Shown here: positions 1 through 44,170 of the stretch, piece by piece | How the letters are laid out: each line of letters opens with the position of its first letter | Position numbering within the stretch: the stretch's first letter is position 1 | From: Glandiceps talaboti | Taxonomy: Eukaryota; Hemichordata; Enteropneusta; Spengelidae | Length of the DNA: 64,000 nt | Assembly: GCF_964340395.1 (NCBI RefSeq) | Contig: NC_135566.1 | Coordinates: 6,368,501 to 6,432,500, forward strand | Reading direction: 5' to 3' | The notes under the pieces: model-generated | Databases searched by the model: none | Seen by the model: only the letters and a program-made list of their open reading frames with translations | What the model was told of the DNA's origin: nothing | Made by a program: the position numbers and the translations under genes

Positions 1-153
1 TTGAACACAGCTGGTGCAGGTTTTAATAATTAGTATGCAATTAGCATGTAGCTCATTTTTAAAAAATAGACTTCATATACTTTTATAATGTTTAACATAC
101 AGTTATTTTTACCTAACATGTAATGAATTTCATACATTCTTGTAATTGTGTAG

Positions 154-31491
<31,338 letters not shown>

Positions 31492-32392
31492 TGATTTCAA
31501 CGAGTTATGATCTGCATCTACATCAAGTTCTTTTTTCCATTCATATTTACAATCTAAATACGCTGTACAGTTATGATAAAACCATTGATAGTCATTGTTA
31601 CAGTAGTGAATCAACATAATCTTCAAGGCTAGTACCAGGTACCTTAGCGTGAAAAGTTGAAAAGTTGAAATGTTAGATTACATTTTAACTGTGTCTTTGC
31701 TACAAACATAATCTTGAAGGCTAGTTAGAATAGAGTGAAAAGATACTGAAACTGTCATTATATGATGATTGTTCAACTGTGTTCTCTCTAAAGGAGGAGA
31801 TTCGGAATCTCTGCAGCTGTCACTGGTTGGCAGCTTGTTTATGGTCAGAATATGACACTTTTAATATTTAGAGAAAGTAAAATTTTGCCAATGGATACTT
31901 TTGAGTGACTTGGGATTGAAATGTAATTTTAATTATCAGGGATGATCTCTGAAATTACAGAAGGGTTCTTGTTCTGCTCTCTAAAACTACAGGAGGGTTA
32001 GTCCTGCTGTCTGAACTTACAAGTGGTTTTGTGTTTTTGAGAAAATTATACACGATATCTCACTTTGTTTGTAAAACATATTGTAAATACATTGATTATA
32101 GACTTTTTATGTACATTAGGATAGATATAAGAATTAAAAAATTAGGATACATTGTTTTCATAGAATGATAAATGAAATCTCTTATGCTTGCAATATATAA
32201 TAGCATTTTCAATTATCAATAATCAAGTACAATGTACACTCCAGCAATCTCTTAGGAATGTTCTTTAGGGACAATAATAAGAATTGAGTGGTCAAAGATT
32301 ACATCAATCACATTTTATTAAAGATAATGGCAGGCTGATTTATTTTCTATATATATTGTGTGTAATGCCATATGTATCACATACACATATTA

Positions 32393-32394
<2 letters not shown>

Positions 32395-32423
<29 letters not shown>

Positions 32424-32476
32424 CATACATACATACACACACACACATGTATGCACACACGCACACACACACATAC
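32395..32476. repeat. TACA then CA microsatellite
   Basis: (TACA)n followed by CA-rich sequence, within the probable 3' UTR or downstream of the alpha-2/delta gene. Confidence 0.93.
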
Positions 32477-32697
32477 ATCAGAAAAATTAGATAAAAATGT
32501 GTTGTTTTTTCAAGATTATATTGTTCATTCCAATTCTATGTGTTGTTTTGAAAGAAATATGAGTCACTCAAACTATTAGTGCACTGTTATAGGTATATCC
32601 TTGTAATACATCATAGTTAATGTAGCAAAAATGATGAACTATGCAAATGAGTATGTTATGTAGATCAGGTACATGGAGTATGTACACCACAGACATA

Positions 32698-33050
32698 TAG
32701 TAGGATTCACCAATTAATACAGTTGTATTTTAAGTGTTTTAGGATTCACTATTTAATACAGTTGTATTTAAAGTGTTGTTAGGATTCACCACTTAATACA
32801 GTTGCATTTAAAGTTTTGGTAGGATTCACCACTTAATACAGCTGTATTTAAAGTGTTTTAGGATTCACCACTAATACAGTTGTGTTAGAAGTGTGGCACA
32901 ATTCAACATCTGAGACAGTAGTACTAGATTTATGGTAGGATTTATCATTAAGGATTAACCACTTAATACAGTTGTGATAAAAGTATTTAGGATTCATCAC
33001 AGTTGTATTTGAAATATTTTTCAGATTCAGCACTTGATACGTGGTTGGTA
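32698..33050. repeat. Minisatellite, ~40-bp unit x ~8
   Basis: Units of taggattcaccacttaatac and agttgtatttaaagtgttt, increasingly diverged toward the right. Confidence 0.9.
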
Positions 33051-36000
33051 GGATTTTGCCTACTTTCCCAATTAGCTATAGAATAATACTGCCTAGGTAT
33101 CTCTGTCTGTAAATATTTATTCTAATTTCCTTTGCATTTGGTGCTAAACTGATTATTTATCTTCTGTCTGTCTGTGAATTGTGATGTCGGTATGCATATG
33201 TGTTGATTACCTATCAGAAACCACTTGCCTGGACACTCAGTTGCCCGGGCAGGATTGATGGAATGTGTGGTTTTTAGTGTTCCACAGAAGAGATATTCTG
33301 AATTTTAAGATATCTGTCTCCAAGAGTATTATTGATACCACTGCACCAAGCAAATGAAGATTTTTAAAATTATAAATGTACTGTCTTAGTCTATAGGAAA
33401 ATAATACATGGTTAAAAATAACGACAGTAACTTTTTCCTTTACTTGCCTTGTGACTGCGGCAAAAGCTTGTAATAGTGCCATAGGATTGCTGCAGCTTTA
33501 TTAAAATTGAATAAATAAAACCAATTATATTCCGGTAATTCATTCTCAAAAGCCTTGGACAGTGTCATAAAGAAAGCCCATGGTTTTACAATGATGTCTT
33601 AGTTGTGCCCACTGGCATTTATTTTTCTTCCATTGACTTTAAGAACCAGCTTTTAGCTGGATTTTCTAAACATATGATAGACAATTAGTTAAAAGTTCGT
33701 TATTCTTCATTTGTAAATATCACATGAATGAAAAGCAACATTATTTTCTATTCATGTCATTTCTGTAATTTTGCATAAATTATGATTGACCCTTGCCCTT
33801 TGAGGTTGGGTGACTGACAAAATAATAACAGTAGTATAGATTTTCATTTTTTGTCACTATCTTATCGTAAATAGAGTGATTCATTATCTGTCCTGATATC
33901 TACCAAATCATTTCATTTATTGAAAATCCATACATTTTTGTAAAATATAACAATTAATAGTGTTAAGAATCATACCGGTATGTAGATGATAATGTTTTAG
34001 TATTTATTGTTAGCTTTTCAAGTGTATATTAAATTCACAGACCAAATATGTAAATGGTCAGAGTGGAAACTGTAAATATATCTTGTTTGACAGCAAAGAA
34101 AGTTAACAAAGAGTTTTTGAAAAATCGATATTCTGTATAATTATGTTTATTATTAGGTTAATGAACTTTGAATGAAATTTGATGTTCAATTTTGACTTTT
34201 CAAGTAGATAGTTATAAATATTTACGAATGCAGTGTTTCAAATCTTCTGTTCCTTCATTTTTGACCTAGCAGATTTGATAGCTTAGAACCTTTGTTGTGA
34301 AGATGTTGACCATGTCCCCTCAACACATGCCAAGGACTTTGCCCAACATCGAGTATTCAAACCTGAAAATGAAATGATGTATTTCTCATAGCAGCATGCA
34401 GCTCATCCCATTTAGATACTACCATGTCTTGTAATGAGTGCATTAATCAGAAAATATTTCCCTCTGTGATTAGATGATGATTGTAGTTACATCATGCAGC
34501 TTCATCGTCTTCATTGATTCAAATCATGAGGGGATACAAATGACATCATCTGACACAGATAGGTAGATTTATAACACATTATGACACAGTTGGTAGATTT
34601 AAGACCCATTTACATGTGCTCAGGTTTTCTGGTCGAAACTTCATAAAATTGAAATATCGAATGTGTTTTCTTAAGCATGTGTTGTTAGGATGTTGTCAAA
34701 TTCAACACTAGCAAAGGTTCCAAGGTACAACTTTTCAGACTTGCCTTGGCGAAGACCATAGACTTTGAAAGTGATCTATCACCAATATATAGTCAATTAC
34801 CCTGTAAAACCATATCAATAGTCCTAAACATTTGTTTGCATTACAACGATTTACCACCATGCCACTTCAAACCACAGGTCTTGGTTATATTTTAAAACTT
34901 ACCTGTGACATATTTCAAATGATTTTATTGGAATTCAGCCAAGCCATTTTATACTTTAATATTTCTTGTTGTTTTTTCTAAGAACTAGGTTTGGCTATAG
35001 TTAGTAAAAATGCAATTCTAGATACAATTCATTAGTCAGTGTGTATACGTATATGATGACATTTCATATTCTAGGAATATTGTGTGTTCTGTACACTGTG
35101 TGTCTCATTTTACAATTACGTTTACACTCTATCAGTACAGTGGATATTCTAAGCAATAGCTGTTTCCATAGTATTTATAAAAAAAATGAAAGTGATAATG
35201 TGAATTCTATGATTCACAGCTTTTCTTACAGCACTGGCAAGTTAAGTGTGATGTTTGCTGTGTAGATACAGACAAATGGTATGTCTCTATAAACAAAGAC
35301 ACCATAGTTGTTTACATGATTATGATTGCAGCAATATCCTAGATCCCAATTGGCACTGGCAGATTTTCACTGCACCCGAACCTTCTGTGGAGAGGACTGT
35401 TCTTTGAAAATCCACCAGCGCAAAGGATCAAGGCAATTGTAGCGAGCACTGTATTAAGTTTCTTATGTCGTTGATGTTAATCTTTGATGTCAGTTTGTTT
35501 ACGAAGACATACAATTTGCCTGAATCTACTAAGCAAATGCTACTCTTTGCTTACCACTGTGCAGTAAGTCTCACCATAACAATATATGCATACAATTCTG
35601 TGTAAACTAGTATTTGATGTCTTAATTTCATCACATCACATTACAAGTTGTACTGTCCAGTACTAGTGGTCATCATTCTCATACTTGTGACTAAAACTTG
35701 ATAGGAATAAATAAAATTACACTTTGTCGGTTGAAATAGTTGTACTTGAATCTTTATATTAGATTGCAGATTACCGAAGAAATGTACATATTTTGTTATT
35801 GAGATTACCATATATTATAAGTAATGGTGATTGTTTGATGAATGGTATGGAATTGTGTGATCGTATGGCCATCATATAGTAGTGAAATAGTTGTCATTTC
35901 AAAATGGGTTCATATTTCTCCATAGGTATGACAAAATCGTTATGACAAGGATGGCTAGGGTGTTAAACTATACATGAGAATTCTTTCAAAAAGTACCTAA

Positions 36001-36934
36001 TTTCAAGTCCAACTAAAACACGCTGAAATAATTCATTTATTTTCCAAAAAAGGGTATATCGACTCAGTGTTTCTCAGTGAGTTATCAGCAAATGGAGGTA
36101 AATAGATAAATGCAAAATCAATATTCAGTGTCAACATCAAGTTAAAAAAAAAGTTTTGTATAACCAGGAATTAGTGGAAAGAATTAGTGGTCCCAGGTCC
36201 CGCTAATTTGAAACATTCTTATTCCTATGCATCTGTATATTCAGACGACCTTTTAACACAGGTATTAACAGTAAGGTACTGGTCCGACTGACCAAAAGAA
36301 TTGCTAGTCCAGGACCCAGGACCAGTGGATTTGTTCACCCCTGATTACATGTACCTATATAATAAAGTAAAAGACACATGCATGTTTGATATATTTTGAA
36401 AACCCGCCGGTGTTTGAATATTGGATTGATATTCCGATAGTTTCTCCGGTATACATGGTCTGTAGAGATAACACCTGCTTTATATATTGTAGCATTTATA
36501 AGTTAAAATGACATTTCTCAATTCACAAGGAATCCGGTTCATGACATATAGTACGGTGGCCATTAACTCTATACAAATATACAATAGAAGCCATTTCACC
36601 TGAAACATAACGTCATCTGATACTCTGAATCAACACAAATGATCGCGATGACAGTGCTACATTTGGTCGTCTGATACTAGTATTACTACATTTGATCGTC
36701 TGACGAGACAAAATTCTTAGTAAACCAACACTGTTATATTTTAAAGTGTAACAATTGTTCTTGAATTTTGGGTGAGCTAGACGATACATTTAGCAATGAT
36801 ATAGTAACATTTTTCGAACCAAGGGATGTTTTGGAGTAGGTGAAATGGTTTGCATTGTAAAAAACATTTCTCCTTGTCTGTGTTGTAAATGTGAGTTGAA
36901 GAAAGTGTCCTTGAATTGACCTCAACCGTCATGC

Positions 36935-36944
36935 TGCGCATGCG
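36935..36944. promoter_or_regulatory. NRF1-like TGCGCATGCG motif
   Basis: Palindromic tgcgcatgcg, the core of the NRF1 consensus, in one of the few CpG-containing stretches upstream of the gene starting at 37740. A tatataaagg-like box (catataaagg, about 37027) follows. A promoter for that gene is possible, but nothing proves transcription starts here. Confidence 0.3.
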
Positions 36945-37296
36945 TTGTGAACACAACGTAGAATAGACAGTGTCAGTGTACGATAGGGCAACGGTTGCAG
37001 TAATTTCTAACGCTGGACTTTGGTGGCATATAAAGGTTAGTTCACACAAGGACAACAGTCTGAATACGGTGTATATACTGTCAAGTTTTCGATTAATTGT
37101 TTTACTGTTGGCCGTACATGTGGTACTAGGCATATCGTTCACTACCACCCAATCAATGTCCCTGTCCCTGTAATGTATTTATACTACGCACTGTTTTGTG
37201 TTCGTTTGTAATTAATATTGCTGACGTGCTCGTTGTCACCAGTCTCTTTGTACAGTATGTCACTCTGCAATCACAACCTTTTACAGTAATTTCATA

Positions 37297-37497
37297 GTAT
37301 GTATGTATGTATGTATGTATGTATGTATGTATGTATGTATGTATGTATGTATGTATGTATGTATGTATGTATGTATGTATGTATGTATGTATGTATGTAT
37401 GTATGTATGTATGTATGTATGTATGTATGTATGTATGTATGTATGTATGTACGTACGTACGTATGTATGTATGTATGCCTGCCTGTGTGCGCGTGAT

Positions 37498-37528
<31 letters not shown>

Positions 37529-37532
37529 CATG
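37297..37532. repeat. TATG microsatellite followed by CTGT run
   Basis: About 155 bp of (TATG)n, a short acgtacgtacg segment, then (CTGT)n at 37498-37524, upstream of the start codon at 37740. All three frames on each strand stay open, giving spurious Tyr/Val/Cys/Met and Tyr/Ile/His/Thr ORFs. Confidence 0.97.
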
Positions 37533-37739
37533 CGTTCTTCCGTCCGTCCGTCTCAATATCATTGAATCCATAACTCGTGTCTTTCTTTTTCAGAACTTCA
37601 TATTATTATTCTCAGATAACTGAAATTGTTGTTTCAGTTGGTGAACTGGTGGTAATCTCTTACCAATAGTTACACATACATATAGGCAACCCGAGTCGAA
37701 GCTATGTGAAGACTTCCTTAGAAGAAGGTATTAAACAAA

Positions 37740-38556
37740 ATGTGCTCAACGCGTGGATGGTATCTGTTGACTGCCATCACCTTAGTGATTGCGCTCATAC
37801 TGTTCATCGTGGCTGTCATCATCACAGCAGTTTGCTCGGCATCCAACCCTGTCAAGGAATGCATCTCTCCATCTGAGAAAACCACTCTGACAACCAGTTA
37901 CGATATCACCTCAACATTGGGCATTTCCATGGAAATTGTCATGATATTCTGTACACTTCGTCTTTACTCTCTGTCGCACAGTGTTAATTTTACAAGTGAA
38001 ATCCGAGTACTGAGCGCCTGGTTCACGATCATGAGAAGCCAGTCATGGGCGAGGAATCGTCTTTGTCTTCTCCTCATAGTCATGTGTTACCTTCTGATGC
38101 TGGTAACGATGTCAGTACGTGCTGATGATCACGTCGCTGCAATTAAGAACGCTGTTATAACGCTGCAGGCTGTTTTCTTGTACTTTTTGTTGCTTGTGTC
38201 CAATCTGCATGGTCCCATTGGCCGTTTTCACCCAACTCGAGGGGTTCACCCCCCTTCGCGGCACGTGACTTGCCTGTCGTTTATTCTGTTTACCTTTGCC
38301 GCTATTATTGATCTTTTACATTTCGCCCGTATCACATTGGTGGAGACTGTAGCGGAATGGGGTAACGATGACGATGACGATGACAACGACTCGTTCAGTA
38401 TTATCGGAATTCTTGGACTTACATCGCATATAGCTCTCAGGTAAGAACTTAGTACAAACGTAAATACTCCCGCTGTCTGTCTGCCTGTGTGTATGTTGGT
38501 TGGTATCCATCCGTTTCCCCTCCCCCTCTCTCTCTTCAATATGTCTGTCTGTCTGT

Positions 38557-38655
<99 letters not shown>

Positions 38656-39157
38656 CTTTCGTAGAATCTTCGCTCAAGATTTAAGCTTGTCACTACACTA
38701 CCTACATATAATATTGACCACTAATTAACAGATACCGTGTCTTTTTATCAGTAAATGGACAATTTTTAGTGAATATATCTTTGGTTATTTGATAAAAAAT
38801 GTCCCAGTTGCAGCTTGTGCAGGTCTAACCTTACTAAATATTAAATAAGCAAAATAAGCACGTTATGTGGATTCTTTTCATAGATTGGATTTTGCTCAGT
38901 ATTTCTGGGAGATGGCGTTTGTTGGATTCAGTAAAAAACTTCGGATTTACGGTGGAGAAAATACTGTTTTAAGAGATATTGCAGCAGATTGGATAGAGGC
39001 GGATACAAATTCACAAAATGCGGATACCCGTGAGAATAATCCTACTGTAATTGAGCCGGACTCACATATAGAAGACGCGCCCTTGCTACAGCGTAATCAA
39101 GAAGGGAAGAGTGTAACGTATGGTTCCGGTGAGACGCCATCAACGGCTGCTTTTTGA
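37740..39157 (+). CDS. Multi-pass membrane protein of unknown family (2 exons, 324 aa)
   Basis: Exon 1 is 37740-38440 (donor CAG|GTAAGA); exon 2 is 38884-39157 (acceptor CATAG), with the split codon giving Arg and TGA at 39155-39157. I do not recognise the family. Hydrophobic segments lie at about residues 8-32, 54-76, 107-127, 136-156, 176-196 and 218-234 onward. The loop before the last segment holds an acidic stretch of consecutive Asp residues (210-216). Cytoplasmic or luminal orientation is not determined. After the membrane region the C-terminus has GFSKKLRIYGG and a hydrophilic acidic tail of about 65 residues with DAPLLQRNQEG, which resembles a dileucine sorting signal. The start context (aacaaaatg) is good. 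GC content is higher than in the flanks, as expected for real coding sequence. Confidence 0.8.
38560..38653. repeat. CT dinucleotide microsatellite
   Basis: About 45 CT units in the single intron of the membrane-protein gene. Confidence 0.97.
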
Positions 39158-40120
39158 AACTTACATGATTTGTATCACATCATTTACATAATGGTATTTA
39201 CACCTTCAATCGTGCTCAGAGGAGAGATGTACAGTCACATAAGGCATGCTTTTAGACTGGGATGTTTCGTAATGTCTTTTCGACTTTTAATTGATCGAAT
39301 ATGAGACACATTTCTTACGTCCGTGTTATGTTTACTGTGAATTTTACTGTTGTTTGCAGTAACACGATTTTCATCGTACAGTTATCTGCCAGCAAGTTTT
39401 TTATATCTCATTAAAAGAATCAGTGAAAAAAATGAAATGAAAGAGTAATTCTCTCCTTACACAAATATAAATAAAAACATTTTGTTTCAAAAACGTTATG
39501 AGGCGACACTTTCTGTGAGGGGATACGAATTTCATTGCAAAACCTAGACACCCCAACAGTAATGGGCTATCAAAAAATAGAAGTTGTTGAGAATGCTAGC
39601 TGCGATATGTCTTATCATTGGTCGGGTCTATAAATTGTGGCATGTCGGGGCGCCCCCCGGCCATCGGCTCAGTCTCACAGTACCCTATCGCGTCTTTGCA
39701 GATTAAGTTGGTAGTTCAACATAAAATTCGTCTTCGTCTATTAAGTCCCATGACACATTCATTTTCTGCAACAAGGAAATAATTATATCCACGAAAATTA
39801 GTTTCTCAGAAAACTTTAGAAAGTTGTTCCCCATCCGACAAGTGCATATAGTACATGTAAGCTTATATTGATACCCCCCCCCCCCGTTCTTCAAGACGCC
39901 CGAACCAGAAACGCGCACTTGTTTTACGACAACTCAAGTCGGCGCGTTATTCGATTCTTCCAATATTCCACAACCAATTTGAACTGTACGTATTAGAATT
40001 TGCCATTACGCGCTCGCCACTGACAGATACGGGTATGCAATTTTCCGGGTGATATCAGTTAATAATATTTCTTGCTGAAAAAACAGTTTAAACATTAGAT
40101 TGGTGGAAAAGTAAGATTTA
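39158..40120. other. Intergenic region between the two plus-strand genes
   Basis: Contains the likely polyadenylation signal of the membrane-protein gene (aaataaaaac at about 39468) and a GC-rich patch, cggggcgccccccggcc at about 39646-39662, that could belong to the promoter of the next gene. A poly-C run lies at about 39876-39886. No coding exon seen. Confidence 0.6.
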
Positions 40121-42046
40121 ATGATGTGGGGAGGTGCCGAAGAATCCGACTCGAATGACACAGTGATCGACTTTGAAAATTCGAACTGTTGCACTCCCGT
40201 ATCGGTTGAAGAAATTCCATCGGGTACAAACATCTGCGGACCCGTGTGTGTGTTAGGTCGGCCGCATAATAAACAAAAGACGTTGCATTCAACTGACAGT
40301 TTGCTGGAATCAGAAAAGGCTAACTATGAACGGCGCCGTCACACGAAGTCCAAGGAATATGTAAGATTTGAACAGTGTGAATGTGTTGCAACGGATCCGT
40401 TCATCCAGGCTGTCGACGAAGCTGCCGTGGCTGCTGTGATCATAGCCCGTGCGAGAGAGGCCCGTAGGAAGGCCAAGAAGGCTCTGGAGTACGCCAATAA
40501 AGCATGCTCAGCCGCGAATGCATCTATCGATGTTGCCGAGTATGTAGCAAAGTGTGCAAGGGTTACAGCTCATGTTGCTCTGGATATCTGTAATCATGAC
40601 ACATTCGAAGAAGCTTTTCGTCAGACAAATAGACACTCGATGACGTGGGAAGATTTCAAAGAGGTGATGGAGTTCCGGGGAAAGGGTTCTGAATCGTCTA
40701 TCGACTATAGTGGAAGCGGTAGTGATGAGGAGTTGAAAAATATTGTCTTGTCAAGTGGCTCTACGATTCATGCTAAGTATAGCACTGGTCATGGCAGCAG
40801 AACATGTTCAGGTCATTCTGTCTTGAGTGGAGGAAGCAACCACAAACATCTTGGGTCAAACGTGTCCCAGAAAGTCCGACTCTGGGAAGATAAAGCAACA
40901 GCTACGTCTTTCAGTCATTTATCTACCAAAGTCCAACGCGATGAAAGTCATCGTTCTCACACAACAACCGATGGCAGTTCGACCGACTCACGACGACGTT
41001 CCGCGGAATATGATGACAAGTTGCCTACCAGGATGTCTGTAAATAAAAATACGGATTGTAAACTTCCGATCGTTGCCGAACAACCGAAGAACAAAAATTT
41101 AGATAACGGCCTATATGACCGCCGCAAAACTGAAGACACCGGTATGAAATCCCTCGCCTTTGAAGATTTCGCTAGCAGTAGTGATGTAAGTATTTTATCC
41201 CACCAAGAACAGGTCGATGCATATGACAGTGTATATGTGTATGTCATGGTTATGACGAAATATTGTTATCATGGAAGCGAACTGAGATTTGTTATATTGG
41301 GTACATTTAATATACAAGTGTTCGTTTTCGTAAAGATATAGGGCCATCTACGACGAGTACAATAATTACTTTGTTTTTACTCTGAATCTTTTCTGCTGTT
41401 CATCCTTAAGATTCTGCCCACTTAAAATATGTGCTCTACATTTGTACGCTCAGAGTGACTCTGCAGACACTTTGTCCAAAACACTAAAACCAAAGAGAAG
41501 CAAACAGATGCAACGTGTAAGCAAGACAGAAGCTGCACCGATCTTAGAAATATGTCCAAGAAGAAGACGACGTGAATCTAGTGGTAGCTGTCCAAGTGAT
41601 GGCGGTTCCCCAGAGAGGCCAGTCTCACCTTTAGTGCACGGAGCAGACCATCTTAGATTGGACATGCAGGTAAACTATATATACTGAGTCCTGTATGACA
41701 GTTTCAGGGATTTGATCAAAGTAGTGAGAACTGAGTTCGACTATTCTGTGATGTGAGCATTGAATATGATTGTTGAAATGACAGCAAAACATAAATATAT
41801 CTTTATCATCATTATTGTCACTACTGCTGCCACCGCCACCGACACATGACCCTATGATCCTACTACACGTAAACATTCAGTCTCTGCCCTATTTCAATTT
41901 TTATATTTAGCGCCATCTACGACATTGTAACATTTACCTTTGTTTTTCCTTGATTCTTTCAGCTGTTACCATCGTCACATCCACAGGCATTTCATCCTGG
42001 AATGTTAAGATCTAACAAAATAAACGAAGGTGAAGAAGATGTTTGA
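40121..42046 (+). CDS. Uncharacterised protein with Ala-rich helical segment (3 exons, 454 aa)
   Basis: Exons 40121-41185, 41454-41669 and 41963-42046, all phase 0 with consensus borders (GAT|GTAAGT, CAG|GTAAAC; acceptors CTCAG and TTTCAG); TGA at 42044-42046. I do not recognise the family. No signal peptide or membrane segment is visible. Residues about 95-165 form an Ala/Lys/Arg-rich, probably helical stretch (EAAVAAVIIARAREARRKA, then EYANKACSAANASIDVAEYV). The rest is Ser-, Asp- and basic-rich and looks disordered, with KPKRSKQMQR and PRRRRRE resembling nuclear localisation signals. Two consecutive ATGs open the frame. Codon composition is GC-richer than the flanks, supporting a real gene. 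A nuclear or cytoskeletal adaptor is only a guess. Confidence 0.8.
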
Positions 42047-42501
42047 TTGTCAGTACAAACTCAAACATTTTTCGTTTGTTTGTTTGCGCATGTGTTACGT
42101 CACAGACAAGTTACTTGTTTGTGGTTACGTCTGACACTAAAGTGTAAATCTACTATGGACAATGGTTTGCTTACACTGGCACAGTACCACAGAGCAAAAC
42201 TCAAATTTTTGAAAATTGTAAATATTGCACCAAGTATGTTTACTAACATATTGTTTGAAATAAAGATGTTTGCTGACAACAAAACAATATACAAGGGAAC
42301 TAGAGGTGAATAAAGCAAAAGAGCTATATTCTTGCATCAGACTTTCATTGGATTGGGCTACATTCTGCTCAGTCCAATGGACGTCTACACTGAAATGAGG
42401 GTGCTCGTCATTTGAATGAAAATCCTCATTTTGCATGCAAATGAGGTACTGTGTATAAGAGTGAGTACACACACGTTTACTAACTTGAGTCAGACAATCA
42501 T

Positions 42502-42862
42502 TTAAAGTGGTCATATGGATGAGGATTGGATATTTACTAAGTTTTGGATTTTCAATTTATAAAATTAGTTTATCATGGTATACTACTTGAAAAGTCAATG
42601 TGAAACAACACAAACCAAGTCTGCATTTGTAACTCAATACATTGCAAAAAATTAATAAATGTGTAAAATATTTGTTATTATACGTACAATAGCAAACTTC
42701 TTACACAATGTTTGGCTTTTTGCAATATATTTAGTAACAAACACAGACTTGGTCTATGTTATTTTACATTTCATTTTTCAAGTAGGAAGTCACGATAAAA
42801 TTGTTTTCTAAATTAAAAATCCAAAATAAATACCCAATCCTCACCCATATGGCCACTTTTAA
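42502..42862. mobile_element. Family B palindromic element, full copy with TTAA ends
   Basis: Begins ttaaagtggtcatatggatg and ends acccatatggccacttttaa, so both ends are TTAA followed by inverted repeats. The arms include ttttggattttcaattta and its inverse aaattaaaaatccaaaa. The centre is ttgttattatacgtacaata plus gcaa. Non-coding. TTAA ends would fit piggyBac-type target duplication, but the TTAA could also be part of the palindrome. Confidence 0.8.
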
Positions 42863-43599
42863 CATCACACCATCAACACGAGAAGACTTTCTTTCTGTTT
42901 TAAAATGTATTTATTAAATACCATTTGTCAATTACACACCAACAATAGATGCACTCATTCTTAATACATTCTTCTTCATTATTTTCAATATTCATAAAAA
43001 TGTCATATAAAAGTGATACAATTAATAAATAGGTACTTTATATCTTCTAGTCAATATTTAATAAATTATGTCATAATAATTACCCGACTTCAGAGTTATA
43101 CTTATTTTATAAATATGTACAAAAAACAAATATTTGAAATAAGATTTTAAGACATAATTCAAGTCTATAGTTACTCAAGATGAGTTTTTCAATATTATAT
43201 TTACAAGTATAATTGGTATTTTGAAATATAAATATTCAAAATATTTTACATATAATTTCAAAACGTGTTCGAGTCTTTGTTTGATCTGAAATAAATTACT
43301 GTAAATGTTTGGCAAAAGTTTGTACAACTAATAAAAAATACATGTATATTATTTGTAATTCGACAAATATTAAATCAGTGTACAACTTCAAATTAGTACA
43401 TTTCGTTAATTTTTTATTCTAAAAACTAGAGATAGTTACGGCAGTGTATATTTCACATGTTCATTCACTTTGTCCATTACAACTGATTTTAATTAAATAT
43501 ATCAGTGTACAAATTAAATTAGTACATTTCGTCAATTTCGATTTGGAAAAGTAGATAAAGTTATGACTTATCTATTCCCTACATGATCAACCACATTAT

Positions 43600-44170
43600 A
43601 ATTACTTTTAATTCAGCTCATTAAAATCAGCACACAAATTTGTACATTTCGTTAATTTTGATTCTGTAAACTAGAGAAAGTTACATCATAATTCAGCAAA
43701 TAAAAATCAGTGCACAAATTTGTACATTTCGTTAATTTTGATTCTGTAAACTAGAGAAAGTTACATCATAATTCAGCAAATAAAAATCAGTGCACAAATT
43801 TGTATATTTCGTTAATTTTGATTCTGTAAACTAGAGAAAGTTACATCATAATTCAGCAAATAAAAATCAGTGCACAAATTTGTACATTTCGTTAATTTTG
43901 ATTCTGTAAACTAGTAGAGAAAGTTACATCATAATTCAGCAAATTAAAATCAGTGCACAAATTTGTACATTTCGTTAATTTTGATTCTGTAAACTAGTAG
44001 AGAAAGTTACATCATAATTCAGCAAATTAAAATCAGTGCACAAATTTGTATATTTCGTTAATTTTGATTCTGTAAACTAGTAGAGAAAGTTACATCATAA
44101 TTCAGCAAATTAAAATCAACCCACAAATTTGTACATTTTGTTAATTTTGATTCTGGAAACTAGAGAAAGT
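43600..44170. repeat. Tandem repeat, 80-84-bp unit x ~7
   Basis: Highly similar units containing tttcgttaattttgattctg, taaactagagaaagttac and atcataattcagcaaa. Two diverged units precede at about 43400 and 43530. Some units carry a tag insertion (actagtaga), defining a subfamily. Confidence 0.95.

Larger units (their letters stand above)
31492..37739. other. 3' UTR and intergenic region
   Basis: No coding exon recognised. It starts with the 3' UTR of the alpha-2/delta gene; AATAAA-type signals occur at about 33509-33520 and 35709-35720. It contains TACA/CA repeats (32395-32475), a ~40-bp minisatellite (32698-33050) and a TATG microsatellite (37297-37475). Small ORFs here have no visible family motif and are AT-rich background. 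Confidence 0.75.

Noticed and set aside
36970-37173. 67-codon ORF with a hydrophobic centre
   Set aside because: Small, AT-rich and with no splice or family evidence; it may lie in a promoter or 5' UTR.
37281-37623. Several overlapping Tyr/Val/Cys/Met or Tyr/Ile/His/Thr ORFs on both strands
   Set aside because: A tetranucleotide repeat without stop codons is open in all frames; not genes.
38246-38677. Minus-strand ORF with Glu/Arg repeat
   Set aside because: CT microsatellite read on the reverse strand plus the shadow of the membrane-protein exon.
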